Positions 19,908-29,901 of a stretch of 64,000 nucleotides of DNA are shown in pieces. This stretch comes from Panagrolaimus kolymaensis (taxonomy: Eukaryota; Nematoda; Chromadorea; Rhabditida; Panagrolaimidae). A model generated the notes under the pieces. It had not been told where the DNA came from, did no database searches, and worked only from the letters and a program-made list of their open reading frames with translations. The translations under genes and the position numbers were made by a program. How positions within the stretch are numbered: position 1 is the first letter of the stretch; the number at the start of each line of letters is the position of its first letter. The DNA is taken from contig JAJQJQ010000002.1 of NCBI GenBank assembly GCA_028622995.1, forward strand, positions 8,556,001 through 8,620,000, in the 5' to 3' direction.

Positions 19908-20032
19908 TAAGAAATTTTATTATGTTTTTGTTAATGCAAACTTTTATTATTCTTTTTGCATTTTTGTTTATAATTCTTTTTCTTTATTGTAAATAAACTT
20001 TGTTTGTTGTTTTCTTGTTGTTCAATTATGTT

Positions 20033-20336
20033 CGGTTGGTAAAAAGTCGGTATAAAAATTTTTTTCGAATCAGAAAATCAACAAAACTTTCAGTTTTTAG
20101 TTAAAAATACATTCATATTTAATAATAAAGTGATAATAACATCAAAAAAATAGTATTTCTATTAACTTTTTTAAGAAAAACAAATCCTGATAAGAACTTG
20201 AGAAAAAATGTCGGTATAAAATTTTGTCGGTCGGTAAAGTCGGTAAAATGTCGGTAGAAAAAAACCGTCGGTCGGTAAATCGGTCGGTAAAAAGTCGGTC
20301 GGTAAGTCGGTAATTACCGACTTTTCGGTCGGTAAT
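20033..20336. repeat. CGGT-rich degenerate tandem repeat
   Basis: Starts GTTGGTAAAAAGTCGGTATAAAA, passes through AT-rich sequence, then becomes a dense run of GTCGGTAAA / TCGGTCGGTAA words from about 20210 to 20336, including the palindromic pair TCGGTAATTACCGA. The G+C content of this run is far above the surroundings. No coding potential seen. Confidence 0.7.
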
Positions 20337-20857
20337 TTAACACTATTGCTGAGTATTTAAAGCAACAGTGTGCTTCCAAAAATGGGTTAATGGCAAAAAT
20401 AATAGTGACATTATTAAGTTAGCTATTAGCAAAGGAATTGGATCTTACAAAAGTAATGGATGATGGATGACAGAAAGTCAAGTACCACATGGGCAGCAAA
20501 CAAATTTCAGTAAATTAATGCTTTCAGGTGACAATGTTGTGGCAAAACTTGATGAGGCTCATATTTGTTGTTCTAAAAATGTAAGAAATTTACGCTAGAA
20601 GCCATTGGAAAAATGGATGTAAACAATTTTACAATATTTGTTTCATTTCTAAAAAGAGGAGAAATGAAAAAGTTGCGATAAACAACTAACAAAAAACTTT
20701 GTTTGATGAAAGCAAAATTTGTTTATCGAAAAAAGGCTTCATTCAAACATATTTTTATTCATGCAACGAAATTGCAAGCAGCAATGATACAGTTTTGTTT
20801 GATGCTTCATCGTTTGCGAAATTCATTCAAAGCTTTTTTTCATCAGTCGTCATTGTT
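20337..20857. other. Unassigned spacer with possible decayed coding sequence
   Basis: The plus strand has a patchy protein-like stretch (WVNGKNNSDIIKLAISKG) with frame breaks near 20380-20470. It may be a transposon or gene relic, but I cannot assign it. From about 20700, sequence similar to the region upstream of other four-TM genes begins. Confidence 0.3.
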
Positions 20858-20949
20858 TCACTTGATCGAAAGCTGCTTGAGTATTCAACTTGTTGTTGCT
20901 GGTTATAAATAATACTGATTATTTATAAAACTCATCATCCTTCATCAAA
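20858..20949 (+). promoter_or_regulatory. Conserved promoter block and TATA of the four-TM family (copy 3)
   Basis: GATCGAAAGCTG, TATTCAACTTGTTG, GGTTATAAATAATACTGATT and TCATCATCCTTCATCAA precede ATG 20950. The GTGGATAAGC part seen in copies 1 and 2 is missing here. TTATAAATA sits where copy 2 has its TATA. Confidence 0.65.
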
Positions 20950-21741
20950 ATGGCTGGAAATTTGTCTCCTGATATCGAAGCTCAAGTTAGTTTTATCTTT
21001 TTTCATTTTTGTTGTTTTTACTTCGAAAAGCGTTTATCGTTCTCCATTTGCTATAACTTCATTTTTTAGAGCATGATTCCTCCTCTTCATGATGTTCCTG
21101 CATCACCTGCCGTTGCTTCTGCAAGATATAATTCAATTGATCAAAAACATGAACAATGTCATATTTCTCCTGTTCAACTTGAAACAAGCACAATCAACAT
21201 TTGGGAAATCGCTCTTGTTCTTCTTCTCGCCATCAAGTTCATGCTATTCCCAGGAAAAGAAGAGTTATCTGTAAATGTGTATTTTTGTCTTCTTTGGGCT
21301 CTCTTTGGTTTTACAATCTTCGTCATGATCTGTCAATGCTTTTGTTGCAATAAAGGCAAGCTTGTTCTTCCTTCGCATGGAGCTCATGTTAGTTTCTTTC
21401 TTATATTTCATTTTCGATTAACTTGTTTCATTTTTAGATTATCAGACTTGCTGGTTTGTTGATTTTGTTCAGCAATCATGTCTATGGATTCCTTCAAAAA
21501 GAAGACGTCTTCTTCGGATACAAATACAACCATGATTCTGCTTGTAAGCTTATTTTTCGTTTCATGTTCTTTCAATTTCTTGTCAATGCTTCGTTTTTTA
21601 GTTAACATCATCGTTGCTGTTGCTCTTTATATGATCGATTTTGTTACTGTTTACTGGCTCATCTGCGTCGTTTACTCTTGTTTCACATATCTTCGTAACT
21701 TGAACAATGCTCATCAACCTGTCAATGCCGTCAACAAATGA
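20950..21741 (+). CDS. Four-transmembrane protein, local tandem family (199 aa)
   Basis: Exons 20950-20985, 21070-21387, 21438-21543 and 21602-21741 with the family's intron phases. It starts MAGNLSPDIEAQ, close to MANNLYPNIQAQ of the gene at 17441, then SMIPPLHDVPASPAV. Spans: IWEIALVLLLAIKFML, LLWALFGFTIFVMICQCF, IIRLAGLLILFSNHVYGFL and IIVAVALYMIDFVTVYWLI. The QKEDVFFGYKY loop is conserved. The loop after span 2 is rich in Cys and Lys (CFCCNKGK). Function unknown; probably a nematode-restricted membrane family. Confidence 0.8.
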
Positions 21742-22071
21742 AGAAAAGTTATGTTTATAAAAGTCTTTTGTTTGTTTTACATTTTTTTGAATTGTTATTC
21801 TTTAATATAAATATTGATTTTTTGTTTTGTTTTGTGTTTCTTTTGTCAAAGGCTTCAATAGCTTATGCGGGAATTACCATGTTAAGGGTTCAAACGGTCT
21901 TTTATTAGTTATAAATGTGTATGAGAGTTTCATAAGCATTGCGAAATCAGGTGGTATTGCATTTGGAAAGAGCATATCAATGCCGCCTTTATTTTTCTCT
22001 TCATTATCACAAGCTGCTAAACGATGATGATATCGAATTTAAAGCTTTCATCACCTCTTCTAACAAGCAGC

Positions 22072-22615
22072 ATATAAGACGCCTATAAACAAAACTTTCA
22101 AAGTCAACTGAAAAAAATGAAAAAAATAAAAATAAAAGCTCATAATTTTGAGAAGCTTAAATTTTCTATTTTTCTTCTTTTTTCCTCATCAAATATTTGG
22201 GATGAGGAAATTAATGAAAAAACATGAAATTTTGATTTCTCAAAAATTTTGAGGAAAAGGAGGATATTTTTCTTGAATTTATTTCCTCCTTTTTTTGAAG
22301 GAATTTTATAGTCAAAAAATTCTTTACAACCAAAAGGATTCGAACCCACGACTTCCTTCTCCTCTCAAACTTCTCTACTAACCACTACTCCACCATAACA
22401 ATGAAAGCAAAGGTTTAAAAGTGGACTTTTATCAAATTTTTTTCTTGTGATTGATGGAATTTTAATTAATTTATGTTTCAAATTTTATATGTTTTGTTTA
22501 AAATAAGTTTATAAAAATGTGTGAATAATATTTCATAAATAATAATAGAAGACAAAGCAAACAATTAAAATAAAAAATACATATAACAAAAAAATTGATT
22601 TACAATTTTCAACGG
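22072..22615 (+). repeat. Left long inverted repeat arm
   Basis: Inverted partner of 23128-23713. Its inner end is TACAATTTTCAACGG, which pairs with CCGTTGAAAATTGTA at 23128. Confidence 0.85.
22336..22395 (-). other. tRNA-like pol III promoter (A and B boxes), left arm
   Basis: Read on the minus strand: A-box-like TGGTGGAGTAGTGG (22395-22382) and a perfect B box GGTTCGAATCC (22346-22336), about 35 bases apart. The flanks do not form a proper acceptor stem, and the T-arm pairs poorly beyond the two G-C pairs, so this looks like a tRNA-derived (SINE-like) promoter, not a working tRNA gene. Confidence 0.6.
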
Positions 22616-22620
22616 ATTTT

Positions 22621-23055
22621 TTGTTACTTTACTTATCTTCAAAATTTTCAACATCATCTGCTTCATTTGTTGCTCGTGCATTTCCATTGTTTAAGGCAAG
22701 TTTTATTAAATATTTAATTAATAAGTTTAGAAAATTTTTTTTTCAGAAAACTCCTGATTTAAAAATTCTTCCTGAAATTATCAAACCAAAAAAATTGGAT
22801 GAAGAAAAACATACAAAGATGTGCAATGCCATCAAAGGCTCAATTCCAAAAGAAGCGTTTGATGAACTCAAAAACTTACCACAAATTGTTGAAAAATATC
22901 CCACACCTGAAAATTTCAAAAATCTTTTAAAACGAATCGAAAACAAAGTTGTTGCAGAAAATCCTGTAATAACAATTCCGAAGGATATTGACAACAAACT
23001 ATTGGATCAATTTCTTAAAAGTGATACAATTTCAAAAACTTGGGTTGGATTCTAA
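22621..23055 (+). CDS. Unknown protein inside the inverted-repeat element (start not found)
   Basis: Open from 22621 to TAA at 23053, but with no in-frame ATG; the listed start is a TTG. An intron from GCAAGT (22696) to TTTCAG (22746) is likely: the donor context AAG|GCAAGT is the typical GC donor. The intron is 51 nt, so the frame is open with or without it. The C-terminal part (KTPDLKILPEIIKPKKL, then CNAIKGSIPKEAFDELKN, ENFKNLLKRIENK, ITIPKDIDNKLLDQFL) looks like an all-helical acidic/basic domain. Not a transposase. Family not recognised. Confidence 0.45.
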   Translation: MLLYLSSKFSTSSASFVARAFPLFKASFIKYLINKFRKFFFQKTPDLKILPEIIKPKKLDEEKHTKMCNAIKGSIPKEAFDELKNLPQIVEKYPTPENFKNLLKRIENKVVAENPVITIPKDIDNKLLDQFLKSDTISKTWVGF

Positions 23056-23127
23056 ATAAACGATAAAAACAGCAAAAAAGAAAAATCCAATTAAAAGAAG
23101 TGGCAAAATTTCAGAACAATAAAAAAA

Positions 23128-23713
23128 CCGTTGAAAATTGTAAATCAATTTTTTTGTTATATGTATTTTTTATTTTAATTGTTTGCTTTGTCTTCTATTA
23201 TTATTTATGAAATATTATTCACACATTTTTATAAACTTATTTTAAACAAAACATATAAAATTTGAAACATAAATTAATTAAAATTCCATCAATCACAAGA
23301 AAAAAATTTGATAAAAGTCCACTTTTAAACCTTTGCTTTCATTGTTATGGTGGAGTAGTGGTTAGTAGAGAAGTTTGAGAGGAGAAGGAAGTCGTGGGTT
23401 CGAATCCTTTTGGTTGTAAAGAATTTTTTGACTATAAAATTCCTTCAAAAAAAGGAGGAAAAAAAATTCAAGAAAAATATCCTCCTTTTGAAAAAGGAGG
23501 AAATAAATTCAAGAAAAATATCCTCCTTTTCCTCAAAATTTTTGAGAAATCAAAATTTCATGTTTTTTCATTAATTTCCTCATCCCAAATATTTGATGAG
23601 GAAAAAAGAAGAAAAATAGAAAATTTAAGCTTCTCAAAATTATGAGCTTTTATTTTTATTTTTTTCATTTTTTTCAGTTGACTTTGAAAGTTTTGTTTAT
23701 AGGCGTCTTATAT
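23128..23713 (-). repeat. Right long inverted repeat arm
   Basis: Inverted partner of 22072-22615. It contains a 42-bp tandem duplication of the AAAGGAGGAAA...TATCCTCCTTTT segment (23451 and 23493 starts), present once in the left arm. Confidence 0.85.
23348..23407 (+). other. tRNA-like pol III promoter (A and B boxes), right arm
   Basis: Plus-strand copy of the same segment: TGGTGGAGTAGTGG at 23348-23361 and GGTTCGAATCC at 23397-23407. Transcription from the two arms would run outward from the centre of the element. Confidence 0.6.
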
Positions 23714-24631
23714 ACCTCATATTGATGTAATTCATTCAGCTAGTCACCATTTCCCATTGGCCACGCATTTTTTTTTATATTTACGTTCATCTAGGGTAAA
23801 ATTTCATGGAGAATCCGAATATGTACACATTAGCCCAAGCACCGGCCACAGATTTCGAGTTTTAGTCAAGAAACCGATGAAAAATACATAAAAATGGCTA
23901 AATGAGCCCTTTTATGCTATACTTTTAATTTTGATATCAATTACAAAAATAATCAGCGTATTTTTTACTATTTTTCTGTATAGACAGTTTTTAAAAAAAG
24001 CATCTTAAAAAAAAGTTGACTTTTCGTTTGGAGACCTCTTGATCGAGGGTTTTTCGCTATGAGACCAATTAAACTGAGGTCAGATTCGTGATCAGCGACC
24101 TCGAAAACCCCTGGGTAATCGAAGAAAAGTCAATTTGCAAAAATAAATTTTTTTTGAAATCCCAAAATCCATCGAAAAAGCTCGATTCTTATAAAAAATG
24201 GCTTATAAACGACAAAGAACTTATTCACAAACTTTAGGTGTAGCTAAAGAACAAATTAAATCTTGTTTCACCGTCAAAGATTTGTGTTGCATTCCTAATG
24301 ATTGACCTTTTCTTATTCTTTGCTAATTTTAATATCCATTCAACTTTTATTATAATTTTTAGAATAAAAAGTAAAATAAATAAGTATAATAATTATAATA
24401 ATTTCCAAAATAAATACTAAATAATTCTCTAGAAAAAGAGACGAACGCACCGCAAAAAAATTGCAGAAAAACAAAATTCGAATGTCCTATTATATCTTAT
24501 CACGATTGTTTGCTTTGATGCAGCCTGTCTTTTCTGTTTGCAAAAACACAAAACTTTTATTTCAAAATACTTTTTACAGATTTATTCTTCAGAAAAGTAC
24601 ATTGCTTCATTTCGTTATTGTTTCTGCAACC
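23714..24631. other. Intergenic, nothing firm
   Basis: A 35-codon ORF at 24198-24305 (MAYKRQRTYSQTLGV) is protein-like but too short to support. The open frame upstream of ATG 24632 is probably leader sequence of the next gene. Confidence 0.4.
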
Positions 24632-26326
24632 ATGGATAAGCATAACTTATTGCATCCACCTCTTCATGTTAAGAATTTGAAAAATAAAGAGGAAGCTTTA
24701 CTTATTGATGAAACGGGAAATGGTAATTTCGCTGTTGTTTTCTTGAACGCTCGTTTTAAAGCTCTTCGAAAACGTATGGATGTACCTGCTAAAGATCTTT
24801 CCACGTTCCTTGATTCTACTGCTTGTCAAAATCTCAAAGCTGTTTTGTTCCTTCTTGATAATGATGACTATCTTGTCAGTAATCTAGAAACTCGTCAAAT
24901 GGTTTATGAAAAAGCTAGAAAAAGAAAATGGCATATTTATCTTGTTGATCTTAAAACACTTCATATTATTTCAATGTTATTTGCTTCAAAAATTGATTCA
25001 AAACCTGGTGATGTTATTTTGAGTGTTTCATCTATGGATCAAATGGATAATGTTTCTGTACTCCGACGAAAACCAGAAGGATATTCATACATTAGTTTTC
25101 AAATGATCAATCGGTTTAATAGAAATATTAATGATGTGGCAACTGAAATTCTTGGTACATGTATTCCTAAATATGTTACTGTTTGTGATCCAGAAGGTAA
25201 TGATCTATTAATGTCTCTGAAATCTCTTGTCGTTCCGCCGGAAAAGGTTATTAACATTGATCGTAAATGTATGCTTGAATATAGACAACAAGTTTTCAAA
25301 ACAATATTTAATCATGGATATAATCAACTTATTCCTTTCTCTATGGATATTCTTGCTGTTACAAATGAATCAAGTGTGAATGATGCTAAAGAAGCTGTTA
25401 TTTCGGTTGAAAAATTTGAAGAACTACCTTTCGAAAAAGTCAAAATAGTTTCCAAATCAAAAAAGCCTTATTGTGTAAGTCTTTTAACTATATTTCCTTT
25501 ACCTTTATGTATGTTGTTTTTTAGGTTGCATATTTTGACAATGGAAGTTACAAACATGCTGGAAAAGCTCAGCTACCAAAAAAACAAAGAGGACATCGTA
25601 TCAAGCTTTCTTTAGTGGTCGATCGAAACTCGCTTCCATTCCTGTATCAAGAACCATTCATCATTCCAGAAATTGGAGCATTACCTCAAAAACTCGCATC
25701 ATCAAAAGCTGATTTGAATGTTCCTGTAATTAGTTTTTACGATAACTCATCCGTTATTTGTGTTTCTAATGAAAATGGTTATATGTTCTTGAATGAATGG
25801 AACGGTAAGTTGGTCAATGTATATTTCAGTTAACATGTATGACGATAGTTTAGGCTTGTATGGAAATGATTTATACCTCACTTTTGAACCACAAGTACCT
25901 ACTATTGTCACAGATTTGAACAAAGTTAAAGATAAAGATCCATTTGTTATTTATGGTATGTCCACAACTTCCTGCTATCTTTGATTATATGTATTGCTTT
26001 CAGATTTGATCAAGATCCTTTCTATGCCACCAAATCATCTCAAAGCTGATCCTAATTGGGGATTCGAAGTTACTAGTGATGCTCAAAATCCTGTTTTACT
26101 CAAATATGACACATTTTTCGGAATTCGAAAAGTTGCTACTCCTGTTTTTTTGATGGCTCTCATTCTCAAACATCATGTCAAAGCAATCAAGAAAGAAACT
26201 GGAAAAAGACCAAAGCAACTTGGCTTTTGTATTTTCAATCAATTTACCAAGAAAGAAAAGAAGCGAATTAAAACTGGACTTGAAGAAGCTTGTAAATTAT
26301 TGAAAATTGGTTTTATTATTGTTTAA
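24632..26326 (+). CDS. Highly diverged Hsp70-like protein with apparently permuted domains (515 aa)
   Basis: Exons 24632-25474, 25525-25804, 25854-25955 and 26004-26326. ATG 24632 has a good context (ACCATGG); ATG 24482 is an alternative. By eye, residues about 60-200 resemble the second half of an Hsp70 ATPase domain (LETRQMVYEKARKRKWHIYL like the QRQATKDA..AGLNVLRII region, then PGDVILSVSSMDQMDNVSVL where Hsp70 has its phosphate-binding loop). About 250-320 resemble the substrate-binding beta domain (ELPFEKVKIVS, YFDNGSYKHAGKAQLP, RIKLSLVVDRN). About 335-515 resemble the start of the ATPase domain (VISFYDNSSVICVSNENG, DLIKILSMPP, then GKRPKQLGFCIFNQFTKKEK). All nucleotide-binding motifs are lost, so ATPase activity is unlikely. 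Similarity is weak; structure prediction is needed to be sure. Confidence 0.5.
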
Positions 26327-27083
26327 AATGTTTAAATTTAGTTAATTTATTTGTTTCGTTGTTTTGTTTTTGAATATATACATAAAGTTTTTAAAAAAGA
26401 TTGTCTTTTCTACTTTTCTTTATCATTATTGTTATCCCTTTACATTTATTGCGTTCTTTGAGTTATAAACAAAAAGAGACCTTGCGTTCCTTCAACGAAG
26501 CAATTATAACATGATTGCTTACATTCGAACTGATCGTAGTATTGATGGTTACGATAATCTCGACAACGAATTCCCTTTGAAGGTTTTTAAATGTTTTTAT
26601 TAATGTCAATTGAACTCGATTTATTTTCTCATTTTTACCTATGTTGTTATTCCCATACTTTACTGTGTTTTTTTAGTTACATATACTTTACTTTTATCAT
26701 TTTGTTTTGATGTGTACAAAATACAAATATTTATGTTTTTGTGAAAACTTTGTGTATGCAAAAACTTGTTGATTCGTTTATAATTTTAACAAGTTTATAA
26801 ATGACATTTACTTGCACTGTAACTTTATTACATTGGATAAACTTGTAGTAGGAGATTGTTTAAAAAGCGAGAGAGAAAAATCGCCAGACTGTTTTTTTTT
26901 TGAAGATTAAGTTTCATTTCAACATTTTGTATTCCTTTTAAGTTTGTATCTTTTTGACGATACTAATTATTTATTTTTTTAGACATCAAAAAACAAAATA
27001 AAAACGAGAGCTCAAGAAAAAATCTCAAAATAAACAAAAATGTCAAAAATCAATGAAAAAGCAATAAAATTTTTTTTATTAAC
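26327..27083. other. Intergenic; one exon-like scrap
   Basis: ATG 26511 opens MIAYIRTDRSIDGYDNLDN up to a possible GTTTTT donor at 26583, but no continuation is found. The rest is AT-rich without features. Confidence 0.3.
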
Positions 27084-27902
27084 TTAATAAATATATACTG
27101 TCGGCTTCATATTATCATCCCAATTCTTAAGGGCTTCATTCACAGCTGTACGCAATATATTTTTTGTTCGAATAATATTTTGAATAAAAAAGTGGAACCT
27201 AAAATTAGCTGTTTGTCCAACTTTACCAGGATTTTTAGTTATAAATTTTGATAAAAGCGAAATATCAGCATTTTCGGAAATTTTGCTGAAAACTAAAGTC
27301 ATTTTTTTGAAAATAGAATTTAATTTTAATGAATTCATTTTTTCAAATATTTCCGTTGTATAAATTTCATCTGGGCATTCATAAATAAAACTTTGAAGAT
27401 TTGGTGTTTTTGCAAGAATTTTATCGATTGAAACTCGAATTCCATGATCATCAAAAATATTTATTCTAGTCATAGTTAATTCTTCCATTTTTCCATCATT
27501 AAAAAGAAAATCAAATTCGTTCAAGGTTAAATTTTGAGAATAAATATTCAATTCTTTAAGAGTACATCGATAAACCAAATTTGATGTAAGCATACTACAT
27601 TGAACTCTAAGTCCATTGTTTAACCAAAAATTAGCTGCGTTCTTAAAAGAATGATCAACATCTTGGCCCAGGTATAACAAGATGTCATTTTCTTGATGAA
27701 TAAAATCGTTACAAACAACAGTTTTATTTTTAGCAAAAAAATATTTGCAAATTTTTTGAAGTTTTAAAAGTCCATCGGCAGAAATTGGGTTCTGAATAAT
27801 ATAATAAATGATTGAAGATGGAAGAGAAAAATATTGTCGACGATGGGAGTTAAAGATAGATGGATTTGGAGAAAATTCCCCATGATAGCGAGCCATAGAC
27901 AT
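27084..27902 (-). CDS. F-box-like family protein (272 aa)
   Basis: The frame is open from 28034, but ATG 27902 (MSMARYHGEFSPNPSIF) places the start like the paralogues. F-box-like region: SLPSSIIYYIIQNP and LQKICKYFFAKNK. Further blocks: LNEFDFLFNDGK, IDKILAKTPNLQSF, YTTEIFEKMNSLKLN and ISENADISLLSKFI. Single exon, stop TAA at 27084-27086. Isolated from the other copies, on the opposite strand. Confidence 0.83.
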   Translation of the reverse strand: MSMARYHGEFSPNPSIFNSHRRQYFSLPSSIIYYIIQNPISADGLLKLQKICKYFFAKNKTVVCNDFIHQENDILLYLGQDVDHSFKNAANFWLNNGLRVQCSMLTSNLVYRCTLKELNIYSQNLTLNEFDFLFNDGKMEELTMTRINIFDDHGIRVSIDKILAKTPNLQSFIYECPDEIYTTEIFEKMNSLKLNSIFKKMTLVFSKISENADISLLSKFITKNPGKVGQTANFRFHFFIQNIIRTKNILRTAVNEALKNWDDNMKPTVYIY

Positions 27903-29901
27903 AATTAAATAAAATGAAAGCTTTTTCAAAATCAATAAAACAAAAAATCGTTGGATTCCAAAGACTATGAAAAAAGCGTTTAAACAAAAATTGTTTTGAT
28001 GAAATATTTTTGTTTTGAGTCTATGGCCATCCATCTATAATTGTTTTTTGTTCTCGGCAGGTAATAGTAAGGCTTTTTGTTTATCGCATGATAGAAGAAT
28101 ATGGTCCGGATGGATTTCCTTACTTCCCAAACTTAGAAAAAAAAGAGAAAAAAAACGCACAAAAAAAATCAGTGATTGCCGAGCCAAAGGCGACGCACGC
28201 ACACAGCTAACAAAAAAGATAACAGCATAAATGTTTTTTTTTTGCTGCGTAGTATCGACTTTTTATATAGAATAATCATCAATGTATTCAGTGGTATGCA
28301 AAGTTGTAAAAAACATAAGTAAAACTAACTTTTTTCTTTTTTAAATTTCATTAGACTACAAAAAATAAAAATTTAATTGTTTTTTTTTTTTCATTTTCCT
28401 TTGATCAAGTATTTGGCATTCATAGCATTGATAAATTGAATTCTTTCCAGTTTTTTTCTTCGGTAAAGATAATTTTACTGCAATTTTTTGCTCCTACTTT
28501 AAGCTAGATTTTTTTTAATATTTTCAAGAAAAATATATAGTGCTAAAAAATTTTTTCACCCAAAAAAATGTTTCATTATTTTTATATGAACTTTTTTAAA
28601 GTTAAATTTCATTAAAAATCTTAAAATTTGTCTCTATGAAAAATGGACACACCATTTATATTTAATTTCTTTGTGGTATGCTAGTATTAATTTGAACTTT
28701 TTAAACCATTTAATGCATATCTCGTAGGCTATGTTAGAAATTTAATATTTATTGGTGCAGTCAAGACCACATTTGGTCCAATTTTTATGCTTTTGGTTAC
28801 TCTTTGAAAAATCAAATTTTGTAATAAAAAAAAAAAAGAACTTATTCAATTTTATAGCTCCAAAAAAGGAGTCGATGGCTGATATTCTAGAAAGCCATCT
28901 TATGGAAGAAAAAAAAGTAAATAAAAAAAATGAAATATTCAAAAAAAAATTTAAAAACTAAACAAACTATTATTTTTTGAGTTCGTTTAAGAGCAAAAAA
29001 CTCGTTAATGCACGCGTTCTTTTTATTTTCGTTTCTGATAGACAAATATAATGAATGCATGTTGATAAAAAAAAGATAAAAAAAAAACAGATGAAAAGTT
29101 TTTTTTCTCTTGAGTTAGATGTGTTGTTTTTTATATTTAATTGTTGTTTATAGCTTGCTTCTCAACTCCAATTCTTTTTAATTTAGAAAATTTGTAATTT
29201 AGCTTTAATAGTATGGTAAATAATGCTTGTTTCGCTAACTAAGAGTTAATAATTTTCTACTTTTTTTATATTTTGGATATTTTACTATTAATTCATAAGG
29301 AGTCAATTTAATACATTCGTTGGCATCGTCTGTCTATTTTATAAAAAGTTGATACATATAGCCGCAAATTTTACAGAAAACAAAAAAACAAATTTTATAT
29401 AATGAATAATCTTTTAAGTTAATATAAATAACAAAATATAAAAAAATTAAATAAAATAAATATTCAAAAAAGAAAAAAACTTTGGTATGTTTTTCTTTTC
29501 GATTTTTTAAAGAAATAAAAAACCCATAACGTCGCTGTCAATGAGTCTATATGTTTTTTTGTTTGTTTCGTTTTTTGACTAACAATCATTTTTTTGAGAA
29601 GGAAAAGATAATGATAAAATTTTTTCTGCATTATCGAGTTGAAGAAACATTTCATTTTAAAAAATAAAAATGGGACAGAAAAATGTCTTTTCCTTAAATT
29701 CATTTTTAAAAAAGTTGCATATAAAAAGTTTTCATCGAATTCAAAATATGATGTACGAAAATTTCTGAATATGCAAATTCTTTCACCATTCCCAAAAAAT
29801 TTGCTTTTTAACACAAATTTTTTTTCTTGTTTTAAAACATTAAAAATGCAAAGTAAACTTTTATTGCTTAAACATTTTTATAAAAATATAAATCTTTTTA
29901 A
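27903..29901. other. Intergenic, about 2 kb, no supported gene
   Basis: AT-rich with long A and T runs. Small ORFs at 28087-28209 (MIEEYGPDGFPYFPN), 28752-28961 and 29464-29905 lack family features. Nothing else recognised. Confidence 0.5.

Larger units (their letters stand above)
22072..23713. mobile_element. Element with long terminal inverted repeats and one ORF
   Basis: The left arm (22072-22615) and right arm (23128-23713) are near-identical inverted copies beginning ATATAAGACGCCTATAAAC. The right arm is about 42 bp longer because of a local tandem duplication (second copy starting near 23491). Each arm contains a tRNA-like segment. The 500-bp centre encodes part of an unknown protein. 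No transposase is seen, so this is either a non-autonomous element with cargo or an inverted duplication around a gene. No clear target-site duplication could be identified. Confidence 0.75.

Noticed and set aside
22336..23407. Functional tRNA genes in the inverted arms
   Set aside because: B and A boxes are good, but acceptor and T stems do not pair; better called tRNA-derived.
23394..23645. ORF MGSNPFGCKEFFDY in the right inverted arm (and its copy in the left arm)
   Set aside because: It runs over the tRNA-like segment and a tandem duplication, starts at GTG, and has no independent support; it is present twice only because the arms are repeats.
24198..24305. 35-residue ORF MAYKRQRTYSQTLGV
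   Set aside because: Too short and without paralogue or signal peptide; noted only in the intergenic entry.
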